A DNA stretch of 64,000 nt. Source: Mesorhizobium sp. ES1-4 (GTDB taxonomy: Bacteria; Pseudomonadota; Alphaproteobacteria; Rhizobiales; Rhizobiaceae). This document shows, in pieces, positions 26,737 to 35,422 of this stretch. The notes under the pieces are model-generated. The model was not told the DNA's origin. It made no database searches and was given only the letters and a program-made list of their open reading frames with translations. The stretch spans positions 423,081-487,080 of the forward strand of contig NZ_JAIUGV010000002.1 in NCBI RefSeq assembly GCF_020164745.1, read 5' to 3'. Position 1 is the first letter of the stretch; each line of letters begins with the position of its first letter. The position numbers and the translations under genes were made by a program.

Positions 26737-26865
26737 CCCTCATCCGGCCGCTTCGCGGCCACCTTCTCCCCGAGGGGGAGAAGAGATATGCGCCGGCGCC
26801 TCCTGTCCCCCCTCGGGAGAGGTCGAATTGCCCTTCGCAATTCGGTTGGCAATCCGGGTGAGGGG
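26737..26865. repeat. Rhizobial intergenic mosaic element, copy 1
   Basis: Begins CCCTCATCCGGCCGC and ends GGGTGAGGGG, with internal stems GGCCGCTTCGCGGCC, CTTCTCC...GGAGAAG and GAATTGCCCTTCGCAATTC. A second, very similar copy is at 47186-47327. From knowledge, this matches the RIME-type repeats of rhizobia. It fills the gap between two leftward genes. Confidence 0.85.
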
Positions 26866-26887
26866 TCTTCCCCCAGCGAAGTCGAAA

Positions 26888-28075
26888 CTACAGCTTCGTC
26901 CACGCCCCATTCTTCTTCGACGACTTCACGCAGGCTTCGATGAAAGCCATGCCTTCGACGCCATCCTGAATGGTCGGGAAGACGACGTCCTTTGCCGGCT
27001 TACCACCCTTGCGGCGCGCCGCGCGGATGGCGCGTGCCGCTTCCTGGTAGATGTTGGCGAAGCCTTCGAGATAACCTTCGGGATGGCCCGATGGAACGCG
27101 GCTGACACGGCCTGCCACCGGTAGCGCGCCTGCCCCGTTGCGGGTGATCAATTGTTTCGGCTGGCCGAACGGCGTGTACCAGAGATAGTTCGGATCGGCC
27201 TGCACCCATTCAAGCCCACCCTTCGAACCATAAATGCGCAGCTTCAGGCCGTTCTCGTGACCGGGCGCCACCTGGCTTGCCCAGATCATGCCCTTGGCCG
27301 AATGGGTTTTTCCCGTCGGTTTGAACCGCAGCATGACGTTGACGTTGTCGTCGAGCAGCCTGCCCGGCACGAAGGCGTCGAGATCCGCCGACAGGGAGTC
27401 GAGTTCGAGCCCGGAGACGAAGCGGGCGAGGTTATAGGCATGGGTGCCGATGTCGCCGAGCGCGCCGCCGGCACCCGCCTGCTTGGGGTCGCTCCGCCAC
27501 GATGCCTGCTTCTGGCCGGTCGCGGCGAGGTCCTCCGTCAGCCAGTCCTGCGGATATTCCGACTGCACGATGCGGATGTCGCCGAGCATGCCCTTGGCCA
27601 CCATCTCGCGCGCCTGCCGCACCATCGGATAGGCTGTATAATTGTGTGTGAGCACGAACACCTTGCCGGTCTTTTCGACGATCGCCGCAAGCTTTTTCGC
27701 CTCGGCCAGCGTCGTCGCCAGCGGCTTGTCGCAGATGACGTGGATGCCGGCCTCCAGGAAGGCCTTGGCCGCCGGCACATGGACGTTGTTGGGGGTGACG
27801 ATGGCGACGGCCTCGATGCCATCCGGGCGCTTCGCCTCGGCCCTGGCCATTTCGGCGTAGGACGCATAGCTGCGGTCCGGATCGAGGCCGAGTTCGGCGG
27901 CCGAAGCTTTGGCACGGGCCGGATCGGCGGACAGGGCGCCAGCGACCAGCACGAAATCATTGTCCATGCGCGCCGCGATCCGGTGCACCGCGCCGATGAA
28001 GGCGCCTTGCCCGCCGCCGACCATGCCGTAACGAATCGGGCCGCTTCCCGTTTCCGACTTCGATGCGCCAACCAT
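26888..28075 (-). CDS. Gfo/Idh/MocA-family sugar oxidoreductase
   Basis: A 395-residue NAD(P)-dependent dehydrogenase. The N-terminal Rossmann fold has GMVGGGQGAFIG, and the family motif CDKPLATTLAEAKKLA appears near residue 120. The C-terminal substrate domain contains GDIGTHAYNLA with the catalytic-type histidine. GGGAG lies six bases before the ATG giving MVGASKSE, which decides the start over two upstream ATGs. With the neighbouring TIM-barrel epimerases it probably forms an oxidation/epimerisation route for a cyclitol or ketose, as in inositol-like catabolism; the exact substrate is unknown. Confidence 0.88.
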   Translation of the reverse strand: MVGASKSETGSGPIRYGMVGGGQGAFIGAVHRIAARMDNDFVLVAGALSADPARAKASAAELGLDPDRSYASYAEMARAEAKRPDGIEAVAIVTPNNVHVPAAKAFLEAGIHVICDKPLATTLAEAKKLAAIVEKTGKVFVLTHNYTAYPMVRQAREMVAKGMLGDIRIVQSEYPQDWLTEDLAATGQKQASWRSDPKQAGAGGALGDIGTHAYNLARFVSGLELDSLSADLDAFVPGRLLDDNVNVMLRFKPTGKTHSAKGMIWASQVAPGHENGLKLRIYGSKGGLEWVQADPNYLWYTPFGQPKQLITRNGAGALPVAGRVSRVPSGHPEGYLEGFANIYQEAARAIRAARRKGGKPAKDVVFPTIQDGVEGMAFIEACVKSSKKNGAWTKL

Positions 28076-28128
28076 GTTTTTCTCCCTCATATGAGACAAC
28101 CCTCCCCCGAGGGGATGCGAAAGCGGTG

Positions 28129-29184
28129 TCAAATTCCCATCATGGCGCGCAGCAGTTTCTTATCCGTGGTGCCAGCGGCGAAATCGTCGAATGCCCTTTC
28201 CGTCACCCGGATGATGTGATGCTGGATGAAGGGCGCCCCTTCGGCCGCGCCGTCCTCCGGATGCTTCAGGCAGCATTCCCATTCCAGCACCGCCCAGGAA
28301 TCGTAGTTGTACTGTGTCAGCTTGGAGAAGATGCCACCGAAATCCACTTGCCCGTCGCCGAGCGAGCGGAAGCGGCCGGCGCGGTTCGTCCAGCTCTGAT
28401 AACCGGAGTACACGCCCTGCCGTCCGGTCGGGTTGAACTCGGCATCCTTGACGTGGAAGGCCTTGATCCGCTCGTGATAGATATCGATGAAGTCGAGATA
28501 GTCGAGTTGCTGCAGCAGGAAGTGCGAAGGGTCGTAATTGATGTTGCAGCGCCTGTGGCCTCCGACCGCATCGAGGAACATCTCGAAGGTCGCCCCGTCG
28601 AACACATCTTCGGATGGATGAATCTCGTAGCCGACATCGACACCATTGTCCTCATAGGCATCGAGGATCGGCTTCCAGCGTTTGCCGAGTTCACCGAAGG
28701 CTTCCTCGATCAGTCCCGCGGGCCGCTGCGGAAAGGGGTAGAGGTAGGGGAATGCCAGCGAGCCGGTGAACGACACCGAGGCATTCAGCCCGAGATTGCG
28801 CGACGCCTTGGCGCCGAACTTCATCTGCTCGACCGCCCATTTCTGTCGCGCCTTCGGGTTGTTGTGCACCGAAGCAGGCGCGAACCCGTCCATCTGCGCG
28901 TCATAGGCCGGATGCACCGCCACCAATTGCCCCTGCAGATGCGTCGACAGTTCGGTGATCTCGACGCCGGCGTCGGTGCAGATGCCCTTCACCTCGTCGC
29001 AATAGGCCTTGGAAGACGCCGCCTTTTCGAGGTCGAACAGGCGCGCGTCCCAGGTCGGGATCTGCACGCCTTTGTAGCCGAGACCGGCGGCCCATTTGGT
29101 GATCGAGGCCAGCGAATTGAACGGTGCGGCATCGCCCGCGAACTGCGCCAGAAACAGTCCCGGCCCCTTCATTGTCGTCGGCAT
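28129..29184 (-). CDS. Sugar phosphate isomerase/epimerase-like TIM-barrel protein
   Basis: A 351-residue xylose-isomerase-like TIM barrel, longer than the usual 260-300. Conserved segments include YKGVQIPTWD, ITELSTHLQGQL, VGYEIHPSEDVFDG and INYDPSHFLLQQLDY, carrying the metal-binding Glu, Asp and His residues. Two ATGs two codons apart begin the frame. GGGAGG directly abuts the first, so the second, with six bases of spacing, is preferred. First gene of the leftward set; its promoter region carries TGGT-N3-ACCA palindromes. Confidence 0.85.
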   Translation of the reverse strand: MPTTMKGPGLFLAQFAGDAAPFNSLASITKWAAGLGYKGVQIPTWDARLFDLEKAASSKAYCDEVKGICTDAGVEITELSTHLQGQLVAVHPAYDAQMDGFAPASVHNNPKARQKWAVEQMKFGAKASRNLGLNASVSFTGSLAFPYLYPFPQRPAGLIEEAFGELGKRWKPILDAYEDNGVDVGYEIHPSEDVFDGATFEMFLDAVGGHRRCNINYDPSHFLLQQLDYLDFIDIYHERIKAFHVKDAEFNPTGRQGVYSGYQSWTNRAGRFRSLGDGQVDFGGIFSKLTQYNYDSWAVLEWECCLKHPEDGAAEGAPFIQHHIIRVTERAFDDFAAGTTDKKLLRAMMGI

Positions 29185-29282
29185 CGGCATCCTCCCTCAT
29201 TTCTCCGACCAAGCATAGCGCCGATTGGAAGCAGGGCCAGCCACTTTGGTCTTTCGCATCGGGCGCTTGCAGGCACTGCCAT

Positions 29283-29297
29283 TCTGGTATTACCAAA
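29283..29297. promoter_or_regulatory. TGGT-N3-ACCA operator site A
   Basis: TCTGGTATTACCAAA, with core TGGTATTACCA, in the 398-bp divergent region between two sugar-isomerase genes. The same 14-mer TCTGGTATTACCAA occurs at 43681-43694 before the CUT1 importer. The form suits an FCD-type GntR dimer. A half-site CTGGTAAC is at about 29383. Apart from these sites and the palindrome at 29462 I see nothing else in this interval. Confidence 0.6.
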
Positions 29298-29461
29298 TGG
29301 GGGAATTTGGTCAAGCCTCACAATCCAATGGCGAGGTGCTTTGCGTATTCGGTGCGCCGACATATATCGCAGCATAATCAATCTGGTAACTCGCATCCAT
29401 AGCTGCGCTGCCACACTTCTTGCCGTTCCATGGAATTTGCTGTAGACCTCAACTCAGGCCC

Positions 29462-29478
29462 AATTGGTCGAACCAGTT
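29462..29478. promoter_or_regulatory. TGGT-N3-ACCA operator site B
   Basis: AATTGGT-CGA-ACCAGTT, a 7-bp palindrome with one mismatch, about 105 bp before the rightward epimerase gene. It shares the TGGT-N3-ACCA core with the sites at 29285, 43683, 43858 and 48696. Confidence 0.55.
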
Positions 29479-29582
29479 TGCAAGAAGATGGCTGGGGATG
29501 CCTTGGGGAGGAACCCTTGCGTCGCCTTTTGGCGATGCATGTCGCAGGCAAACCATACGGACGAATTTGGGAAGGATAGACC

Positions 29583-30470
29583 ATGCATCTTTCGACGCAC
29601 AACTGGATGCGCGCGGAACCCTTGGAGACGACGCTCAAGCGCATCAAGAAATTCGGCTATGAGTCGATCGAGATTTCCGGCGAGCCCGCGCAGTACAAGA
29701 CCAAGGAGACGCGGGCGCTGTTGAAGGAGCATGGCATCCGCTGCTGGGGCGCGGTGACCTTGATGCTGGGCGAGCGCAATCTTGCCGCCAGGAACCAGGG
29801 CCAGCGTGAGCGCTCCGTGCAATATGTCAAGGATGTGCTGACCATGGTCAGCGAACTCGACGGCGAGATCATCACGCTGGTTCCGGCGACCGTCGGCAAG
29901 GTGGTGCCGGACGGCACCGAGGAGGAAGAGTGGAAATGGGTCGTCGACGCGACCCGAGAATGCTTTACCCACGCCAAGAAGGTCGGCGTCAAGATCGCCG
30001 TCGAACCGCTCAACCGCTTCGAGACCTATCTGTTCAACCGCGGCGCCCAGGCGCTGGCACTGGCCGACGCGGTCAGCCCCGAATGTGGCGTCTGCCTCGA
30101 CGCCTACCACATCCACATGGAGGAATTTAACGTCCATGACGCGATCCGGCAGGTCGGAAAGCGGCTGTTCGACTTCCATGTCGCCGACAACAACCGCTTC
30201 GCCGCCGGCCTCGGCCAGATCGACTGGCCCAGGATCGTCGCGACCTTGAAGGAAGTTGGCTATGACGGCGCGCTGACCAATGAGTTCGTCGCTCCCGTCG
30301 ATCGCACGCCGGCAGCCCCCTATCCCGAAATGGTCGAGCGCCACCCGGTCGATATCTCGCCCGAGCAGTTGAAGTTCATCCAGGATCACGGCTCCAGCGT
30401 GCTCACCGAGAAATTCTACACCGACCAGATGCGCATCACCGCCGAAACGCTGTTGCCGCTGATCAAGTAG
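29583..30470 (+). CDS. Sugar isomerase/epimerase, TIM barrel (tagatose 3-epimerase-like)
   Basis: A 295-residue xylose-isomerase-like TIM barrel. VEPLNRFETYLFN (about 145-157) and FDFHVADNNRFAAG are the metal-site stretches of the ketose 3-epimerase branch. It opens a rightward operon followed by an enolase-superfamily enzyme, a GntR regulator and a hydroxyacid dehydrogenase, and is divergent from a second isomerase set. GGAAGGAT before the ATG supports the start. TGGT-N3-ACCA palindromes upstream suggest control by the GntR regulator of this operon. Confidence 0.87.
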   Translation: MHLSTHNWMRAEPLETTLKRIKKFGYESIEISGEPAQYKTKETRALLKEHGIRCWGAVTLMLGERNLAARNQGQRERSVQYVKDVLTMVSELDGEIITLVPATVGKVVPDGTEEEEWKWVVDATRECFTHAKKVGVKIAVEPLNRFETYLFNRGAQALALADAVSPECGVCLDAYHIHMEEFNVHDAIRQVGKRLFDFHVADNNRFAAGLGQIDWPRIVATLKEVGYDGALTNEFVAPVDRTPAAPYPEMVERHPVDISPEQLKFIQDHGSSVLTEKFYTDQMRITAETLLPLIK

Positions 30471-30529
30471 TCGACTGCCTCTGGGATTTTGTCCTTCCGC
30501 CCTGGCCGGCGGCAGGGCTGGGGAAAAAT

Positions 30530-31699
30530 ATGCGCATCAAGACAGTCCAGGCCTGGTGGGTCCGCGTCCCGATCGAAGCCGCGAAGCAGCATCGCAGCGA
30601 CTTCGGCCAGGTGACGACCTTCGACGCCGCCATCCTGCGCATCGGGACCGATGACGGGCTGGTCGGCTGGGGCGAAGGCAAGAACGCCGCCGGCAGTGCC
30701 GGCAGCTACGGCGCTCTCGTCCATATGCTCAACCACGAGGTCGGCCCGCAATTGATCGGCCGCGATCCGGCCGATATCGGCGTTATCTGGGAGATGCTCT
30801 ACAATGGCGTGCGCCACGACAGCGCGGCACGCGCCGGCCACGCCATGCCACAACTGGCGCGGCGCGGCATGAGCATTGCCGCCATCAGCGCCGTCGACAT
30901 CGCGCTCTGGGATATCCTTGGCAAGTCGCTGGACCAGCCGGTCTGGCGACTTCTCGGCGGCCGCAAGGTCGATCGCATGCAGGCCTACGCCTCTGGTGGC
31001 TGGGCCTCCGCCGATGCCATTGGCGAGCAATTGAAATCCTATATGGCCAGGGGCGGCTTCAAGGCGTTGAAGATGCGTGTCGGCGCCATGGATGGTGCGG
31101 CGCACATTTCCGCGGCTCGCGTGCGCGCCGCGCGCCAGGCGCTCGGCCCTGACGTCGAGCTCATGGTCGATGCCCATGGCACCTATACGGTCGCCGAAGC
31201 CAAACGCTTCATCCACCTCGTCGGCGATCTCGACCTCGCCTGGTTCGAGGAGCCCGTGATCGCCGACGACAAGCCGGGCATGGCTGAAGTGCGCGCCTCC
31301 GGCCGCATTCCGATCGCCACCGGCGAAAGCGAGGCGACGCGCTATGCTTTCCGCGACCTCGCCGTGCTCAAGGCCGCCGACATCTTCCAGCCGGACCCGG
31401 CCTTCTGCGGCGGCATCAGCGAGGCGATGAAGATCGGCACCATCGCCAGTGCCTTCAATTTGCGCTTTGCGCCGCATCTATGGGCCGGCGCGCCCTGCTT
31501 CTTTGCCGGGCTGCATGTCTGTGCCGCATCGCCTTCGAGTTTCACGGTCGAATATTCGCTCGGCGCCAACCCGATGATCCACGATCTGGTCGAAGAGACT
31601 GTCGAAGCAAAGGACGGTATGATAGCGATCCCGGAAAAGCCCGGATTGGGATTCACCATTTCCGAGCGATTCCTGGAGGCGCACGCGCAACGCAATTGA
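30530..31699 (+). CDS. Mandelate racemase/muconate lactonizing enzyme family protein
   Basis: A 389-residue enolase-superfamily enzyme, probably a sugar-acid dehydratase or racemase. After the N-terminal capping domain the barrel shows K181-M-R183 where the acid/base K-x-K usually sits, and metal ligands D214 (with H216 close by), E240 and E266. The K-x-R form and DAHG need not mean inactivity, since some acid-sugar dehydratases vary here. A C-terminal APHLWAG histidine is also present. It lies between the epimerase and the GntR gene, two bases ahead of the latter. Confidence 0.87.
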   Translation: MRIKTVQAWWVRVPIEAAKQHRSDFGQVTTFDAAILRIGTDDGLVGWGEGKNAAGSAGSYGALVHMLNHEVGPQLIGRDPADIGVIWEMLYNGVRHDSAARAGHAMPQLARRGMSIAAISAVDIALWDILGKSLDQPVWRLLGGRKVDRMQAYASGGWASADAIGEQLKSYMARGGFKALKMRVGAMDGAAHISAARVRAARQALGPDVELMVDAHGTYTVAEAKRFIHLVGDLDLAWFEEPVIADDKPGMAEVRASGRIPIATGESEATRYAFRDLAVLKAADIFQPDPAFCGGISEAMKIGTIASAFNLRFAPHLWAGAPCFFAGLHVCAASPSSFTVEYSLGANPMIHDLVEETVEAKDGMIAIPEKPGLGFTISERFLEAHAQRN

Positions 31700-31701
31700 A
31701 G

Positions 31702-32418
31702 ATGAAAGAAAAGAACCTTCTCGCGGAACTCGCTGCCTATCTGTTCACCCACTCGGACAAGGAGAGCGGACGCACGCCTTCGGAACGTGAGCTGGCGGAG
31801 CATTTCGCCGTCAGCCGTGGTCAGATCCGCGAAGCGCTCGCCATCCTCGAAGCCATGCGCATCCTCGAGCGCCGCGCCAAATCAGGCATCTACATCGACA
31901 CCAAGCAGGCGAGCGTCGAGGCGCTGGCGCTGTTCGCACGCGCCGGCCTGCCGCTCGATCCCTTGCAGATTTATGAAACGGTCGAGTTGCGCAAGATTCA
32001 CGAAATCAAGGCCGCCGAGCTTGCCTGCTCGCGCGCGACCGAGGAGAATTTCGAAAGGCTGCGCGAAATCCTCAAGGCCTCCGAGGAGCGCATCGCCGCA
32101 GGCGAAGGCCTCGCCAGGGAGGACCGCGAGTTTCACCTCGAGATTGTGCGTGCCACCAAGAACGGCGTCTTCCACAACATCTGCAGCGTCTACTATCTGA
32201 TGGGCGAGCAGCGCCTGCCGATCTACTTCAACGATCCCGAACGCAGCGTGCGTTCGCATGCCGAACACGTGCAGATCTATGAGGCGCTGCTGCGCCGCGA
32301 CGGCAATCTCGCACAGGCGCTGATGAGCGCCCACCTGCAGGGCGCGGAAAGCTATTGGAAAGGGCTGATCGAGGGCGGCAAGGTTGCGCCCTCCAGTCCG
32401 GCGCTCGAAAAGGCCTGA
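31702..32418 (+). CDS. GntR-family regulator with FCD domain
   Basis: A 238-residue regulator. The GntR winged HTH covers about residues 10-75 (TPSERELAEHFAVSRGQIREAL), and the helical FCD domain follows with metal-ligand candidates DREFH and SHAEH. It sits inside the operon between the enolase-type enzyme and the dehydrogenase, so it is probably autoregulated. FCD regulators commonly bind short palindromes with GT-N-AC half-sites; this makes it the best local candidate for the TGGT-N3-ACCA sites at 29.3-29.5, 43.7-43.9 and 48.7 kb. The ligand is likely a sugar acid. Confidence 0.88.
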   Translation: MKEKNLLAELAAYLFTHSDKESGRTPSERELAEHFAVSRGQIREALAILEAMRILERRAKSGIYIDTKQASVEALALFARAGLPLDPLQIYETVELRKIHEIKAAELACSRATEENFERLREILKASEERIAAGEGLAREDREFHLEIVRATKNGVFHNICSVYYLMGEQRLPIYFNDPERSVRSHAEHVQIYEALLRRDGNLAQALMSAHLQGAESYWKGLIEGGKVAPSSPALEKA

Positions 32419-32420
32419 GC

Positions 32421-33413
32421 GTGGCCCAGACCGTGCCCAAGATCCTGTCGACACACCCGCTGCACCCGCAGGCATCGGCCAAGCTGGCGGGCGCCGGTCA
32501 GCTCGTGGTCGCCTCGGCGCTCGATGCCGCCACCTTGACCACCGAAGCAAAAGACGCCGATATCGTCATCGTGCGGGCGCCGTTGCCGCCGGCATTGTTC
32601 GAGGGCGCCTGGAAGCTGAGGGCCGCGATCCGCCATGGCGCCGGGCTAGACATGATCCCGATGGAAGCAGCCGCTGCGGCCGGCGTGCTGGTGGCGAACG
32701 TGCCGGCGGTCAATGCCCGCTCGGTCGCCGAACATGTGATGTTCACAGCGCTTGCACTGCTGCGGCAATTCCGTAGGATCGACCGCGACCTGCGCACGAA
32801 AGGCTGGCTGGCCGGCCGCGAGCATGCCAACGCCAACATCGAACTCGCCGGCAAGACCATCGGCATCGTCGGTCTTGGTGCTGTCGGGCAAGCCGTCGGC
32901 CACATCGCCGCGCACGGCTTCGACCTCAAGGTGGTGGCCACCACGCGCAGCATGCAGCCGGCGCCCGACAAGGTCGGCTTCCTGTCGATCGATGCGCTGG
33001 TCGAGCAGAGCGACATCATCGTGCTCTGCTGTCCGCTGACGCCGGAGACGCGTGGCCTTGTCAGCCGCGAGCGCATCGCCCGCATGAAACCCAACGCACT
33101 GCTGATCAACGTGTCGCGCGGGCCGGTGGTCGACGACGACGCGCTGATCGAGGCCTTGCGGGAGCGCCGCATCGGCGGTGCCGCGCTTGACGTTTTCTCG
33201 ACGCAGCCGCTAGCGGCAGATCATCCCTATTTCGGCTTCGACAACGTCATCATCACTCCGCATATGGCAGGGATTACCGAGGAATCGATGATGCGCATGG
33301 GCGTCGGCGCGGCAGGCGAAGCCTTGCTCGTGCTGGCAGGCAAGCTGCCGGTCAATCTGCGCAATCCGGAAGTGGTCGACCGCTACCGGCGGCGGTTTCC
33401 AACCGAGATATAG
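32421..33413 (+). CDS. D-isomer-specific 2-hydroxyacid dehydrogenase
   Basis: A 330-residue NAD(P)-dependent dehydrogenase of the phosphoglycerate/glyoxylate/hydroxypyruvate reductase family. The Rossmann motif is GIVGLGAVGQAVG. The catalytic arginine lies in INVSRGPVVDDDAL and the catalytic histidine in ITPHMAGIT. The GTG start lies two bases after the GntR stop, so it is co-transcribed. In this context it may reduce or oxidise a keto-acid product of the preceding sugar enzymes. Confidence 0.88.
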   Translation: MAQTVPKILSTHPLHPQASAKLAGAGQLVVASALDAATLTTEAKDADIVIVRAPLPPALFEGAWKLRAAIRHGAGLDMIPMEAAAAAGVLVANVPAVNARSVAEHVMFTALALLRQFRRIDRDLRTKGWLAGREHANANIELAGKTIGIVGLGAVGQAVGHIAAHGFDLKVVATTRSMQPAPDKVGFLSIDALVEQSDIIVLCCPLTPETRGLVSRERIARMKPNALLINVSRGPVVDDDALIEALRERRIGGAALDVFSTQPLAADHPYFGFDNVIITPHMAGITEESMMRMGVGAAGEALLVLAGKLPVNLRNPEVVDRYRRRFPTEI

Positions 33414-33538
33414 CGCAGCGCGGTTTCGCCCCCGACTTTCCGCGAGGTTCCGCCCATGTCCGGTCTTCGCCTCATCGTGCGCACCGCCAAGACAGCGAAG
33501 GCAACCCTGCTGATCGCACTGATCCGGCAATTCGCTGC

Positions 33539-34843
33539 TCACGGCCGATCGGCATCCAGCAGTCTCTCCACCTCGGCGGCAACTCGCAGCAGATACCGGT
33601 CATGGCCGCTGCGCGCCACCAGCATCAAACCGGCCGGCATCGCCGTATCGGGCATCGGCAACGAGATCGCGCAGAGGTCGAACTGGTTGGCAATTTGCGT
33701 GTTGCGCAAAAGCAGGCCTTCGATGCGATTGCGCAGTTCGGCATCCTCGGCCAGCGAAGCGATGGCCGGCGCCGTCACCGGCGTGGTCGGCAGCGCCAGC
33801 ACGTCAACCGACGCCAGCCGCTCGTCCATGGCGGCGACAAGCGTGGCACGGCGGCGTAGCGCCCTGACATAGACCGGCACCGGCAGAAGGGCGGCACGCG
33901 ACAGAGGGCCGCTGACATGCGGGTCGACCGGCACCGATGCGCCGGTCGCCAGCCAATCGGCGTGCACCTCGGCTCCTTCCATCGCGGCGATCGAGCCGCG
34001 CTTGGTGGCCGCGCGCAGCTCCGCGATCATGTCGTCGATCGACAGATCCGCAATGCGCGCGCCGGCCTGTTCGATCTTGCCAAGGCAGAGCTCGAAGGCC
34101 GCGGAAACCCTGTCTTCCGTGTCGCCGAAAAGAACGCCCCTCGGGACACCGACACGAAGCCCGGCGAGTTGTATGGCCGCCAGTTCGCTCGGCACCTCGC
34201 CGGCCATGACGGCGTCGGCGGCGGCGCATTGCGAGACGGTTCGGGCGAGCGGCCCGATCGAATCCAACGTAACCGAAAGCGGAAAGGCGCCGGTCAGCGG
34301 TACGCGCCGCGCCGTCGGCTTGAACCCGACGACGCCGTTGAGCGCCGCCGGAATGCGTATCGAGCCCCCGGTGTCGGAGCCGATGGAGATTTCGCTCGTC
34401 CCCTCTCCGACAGACACACCGGCCCCGGATGACGAGCCGCCTGGAATACGCCTAGCGTCGACGGCATTGCCGGGCGTTCCGTAATGCATGTTGTCGCCGA
34501 TCGCGGTGAAGGCGAATTCGGTCATGTTGGTCTTGCCGATGATGACCGCGCCGGCCTGCCGCAGCCGGCTGACGATGGCCGCGTCATGCAGCGCCGGCGC
34601 GGCGGTCCTGAGCATCAGCGAGCCCGCCATAGTCGCCTCGCCGGCGACATCGAACAGATCCTTGATCGAGACGATGGTGCCGTCGAGCGGGCCGAACGTC
34701 ACGCCGGCCCGCTTGCGGGCATCGCTGGCGTCGGCTGCCGCGCGTGCGGCGTCGGTATAGAGCTTGGCATAGACCTTCTCGTCGGCCGCACGATTGGCAA
34801 GACGTGACAGGATGATTTCGAGACGGTCACGGATGGATTGCAT
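33539..34843 (-). CDS. Amidase signature family hydrolase
   Basis: A 434-residue amidase. The Ser-cisSer-Lys triad is visible: K61 (VSIKDLFD), S137 in GGSSSGAG and nucleophile S161 in DTGGSIRIPA. It would hydrolyse a carboxamide or urea-like bond; the specific substrate cannot be told, and allophanate hydrolase-like or aryl-acylamidase-like roles are possible. It stands alone, convergent with the hydroxyacid dehydrogenase and divergent from the GFA gene. Confidence 0.88.
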   Translation of the reverse strand: MQSIRDRLEIILSRLANRAADEKVYAKLYTDAARAAADASDARKRAGVTFGPLDGTIVSIKDLFDVAGEATMAGSLMLRTAAPALHDAAIVSRLRQAGAVIIGKTNMTEFAFTAIGDNMHYGTPGNAVDARRIPGGSSSGAGVSVGEGTSEISIGSDTGGSIRIPAALNGVVGFKPTARRVPLTGAFPLSVTLDSIGPLARTVSQCAAADAVMAGEVPSELAAIQLAGLRVGVPRGVLFGDTEDRVSAAFELCLGKIEQAGARIADLSIDDMIAELRAATKRGSIAAMEGAEVHADWLATGASVPVDPHVSGPLSRAALLPVPVYVRALRRRATLVAAMDERLASVDVLALPTTPVTAPAIASLAEDAELRNRIEGLLLRNTQIANQFDLCAISLPMPDTAMPAGLMLVARSGHDRYLLRVAAEVERLLDADRP

Positions 34844-34958
34844 GTCGATGTCGGACTCCGCCAGGATAGAACGTCCTTAGGGCAGGTAGCCGCTAAGCCT
34901 GCCGAAGGAATAACCCGGCCAGCGTGCCTTTGCACCTGCCAGCCATAGGAAGACATTG

Positions 34959-35306
34959 ATGCTCCACAAAGGCAGCTGCCACTGCGGCAAGGTCGCCTTC
35001 GAGTTCGAGGCGGAACTGACCGGGGCCATCAGGTGCAATTGTTCGATCTGCGCGCGCAAGGGCACGCTCTTGTGTGCCATCCCGCATGAGAGCATGACGG
35101 TCCTGGCCTGGGGCGATGACTTAGGCAGCTACACATTCGGCAATCACGCCATCGCGCACCGCTTCTGCCGCACCTGCGGCATCCACCCTTTCGCCGAGGA
35201 CGTCCGCGAAGGCAGTGAACGCAGCGCCTACGTCAATATCAACTGCGTTGCCGACATCGATCCTGCCACCTTGTCGATCTTCGATTTCGACGGGCGCGCG
35301 GTCTAG
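34959..35306 (+). CDS. GFA-family (Mss4-like) zinc-binding protein
   Basis: A 115-residue protein of the GFA/CENP-V family, historically called glutathione-dependent formaldehyde-activating. Cysteine pairs appear in order: CHC (SCHCGKVAF), CNCSIC and CRTC, expected to bind two zinc ions. Family function is poorly defined, so I make no claim of formaldehyde activity. ATG chosen over the adjacent TTG. A strong two-way hairpin follows, separating it from the convergent MFS gene. Confidence 0.85.
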   Translation: MLHKGSCHCGKVAFEFEAELTGAIRCNCSICARKGTLLCAIPHESMTVLAWGDDLGSYTFGNHAIAHRFCRTCGIHPFAEDVREGSERSAYVNINCVADIDPATLSIFDFDGRAV

Positions 35307-35350
35307 CCGTCCCGATAACCCACCCATCAGCCGTTATTTGCCCATCACAA

Positions 35351-35400
35351 CATATCCGGCGGCCCGAAACCGTGATGGTTTCTCGGGCCGCCGGGATATG
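35351..35400. terminator. Bidirectional terminator hairpin
   Basis: A near-perfect 50-nt palindrome: CATATCCGGCGGCCCGA on the left, TCGGGCCGCCGGGATATG on the right with a one-base bulge, and AACC/GGTT near the loop. It lies between the convergent GFA and MFS genes. Confidence 0.7.
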
Positions 35401-35422
35401 TCAGGGATGGCTGTTGGAGCTG

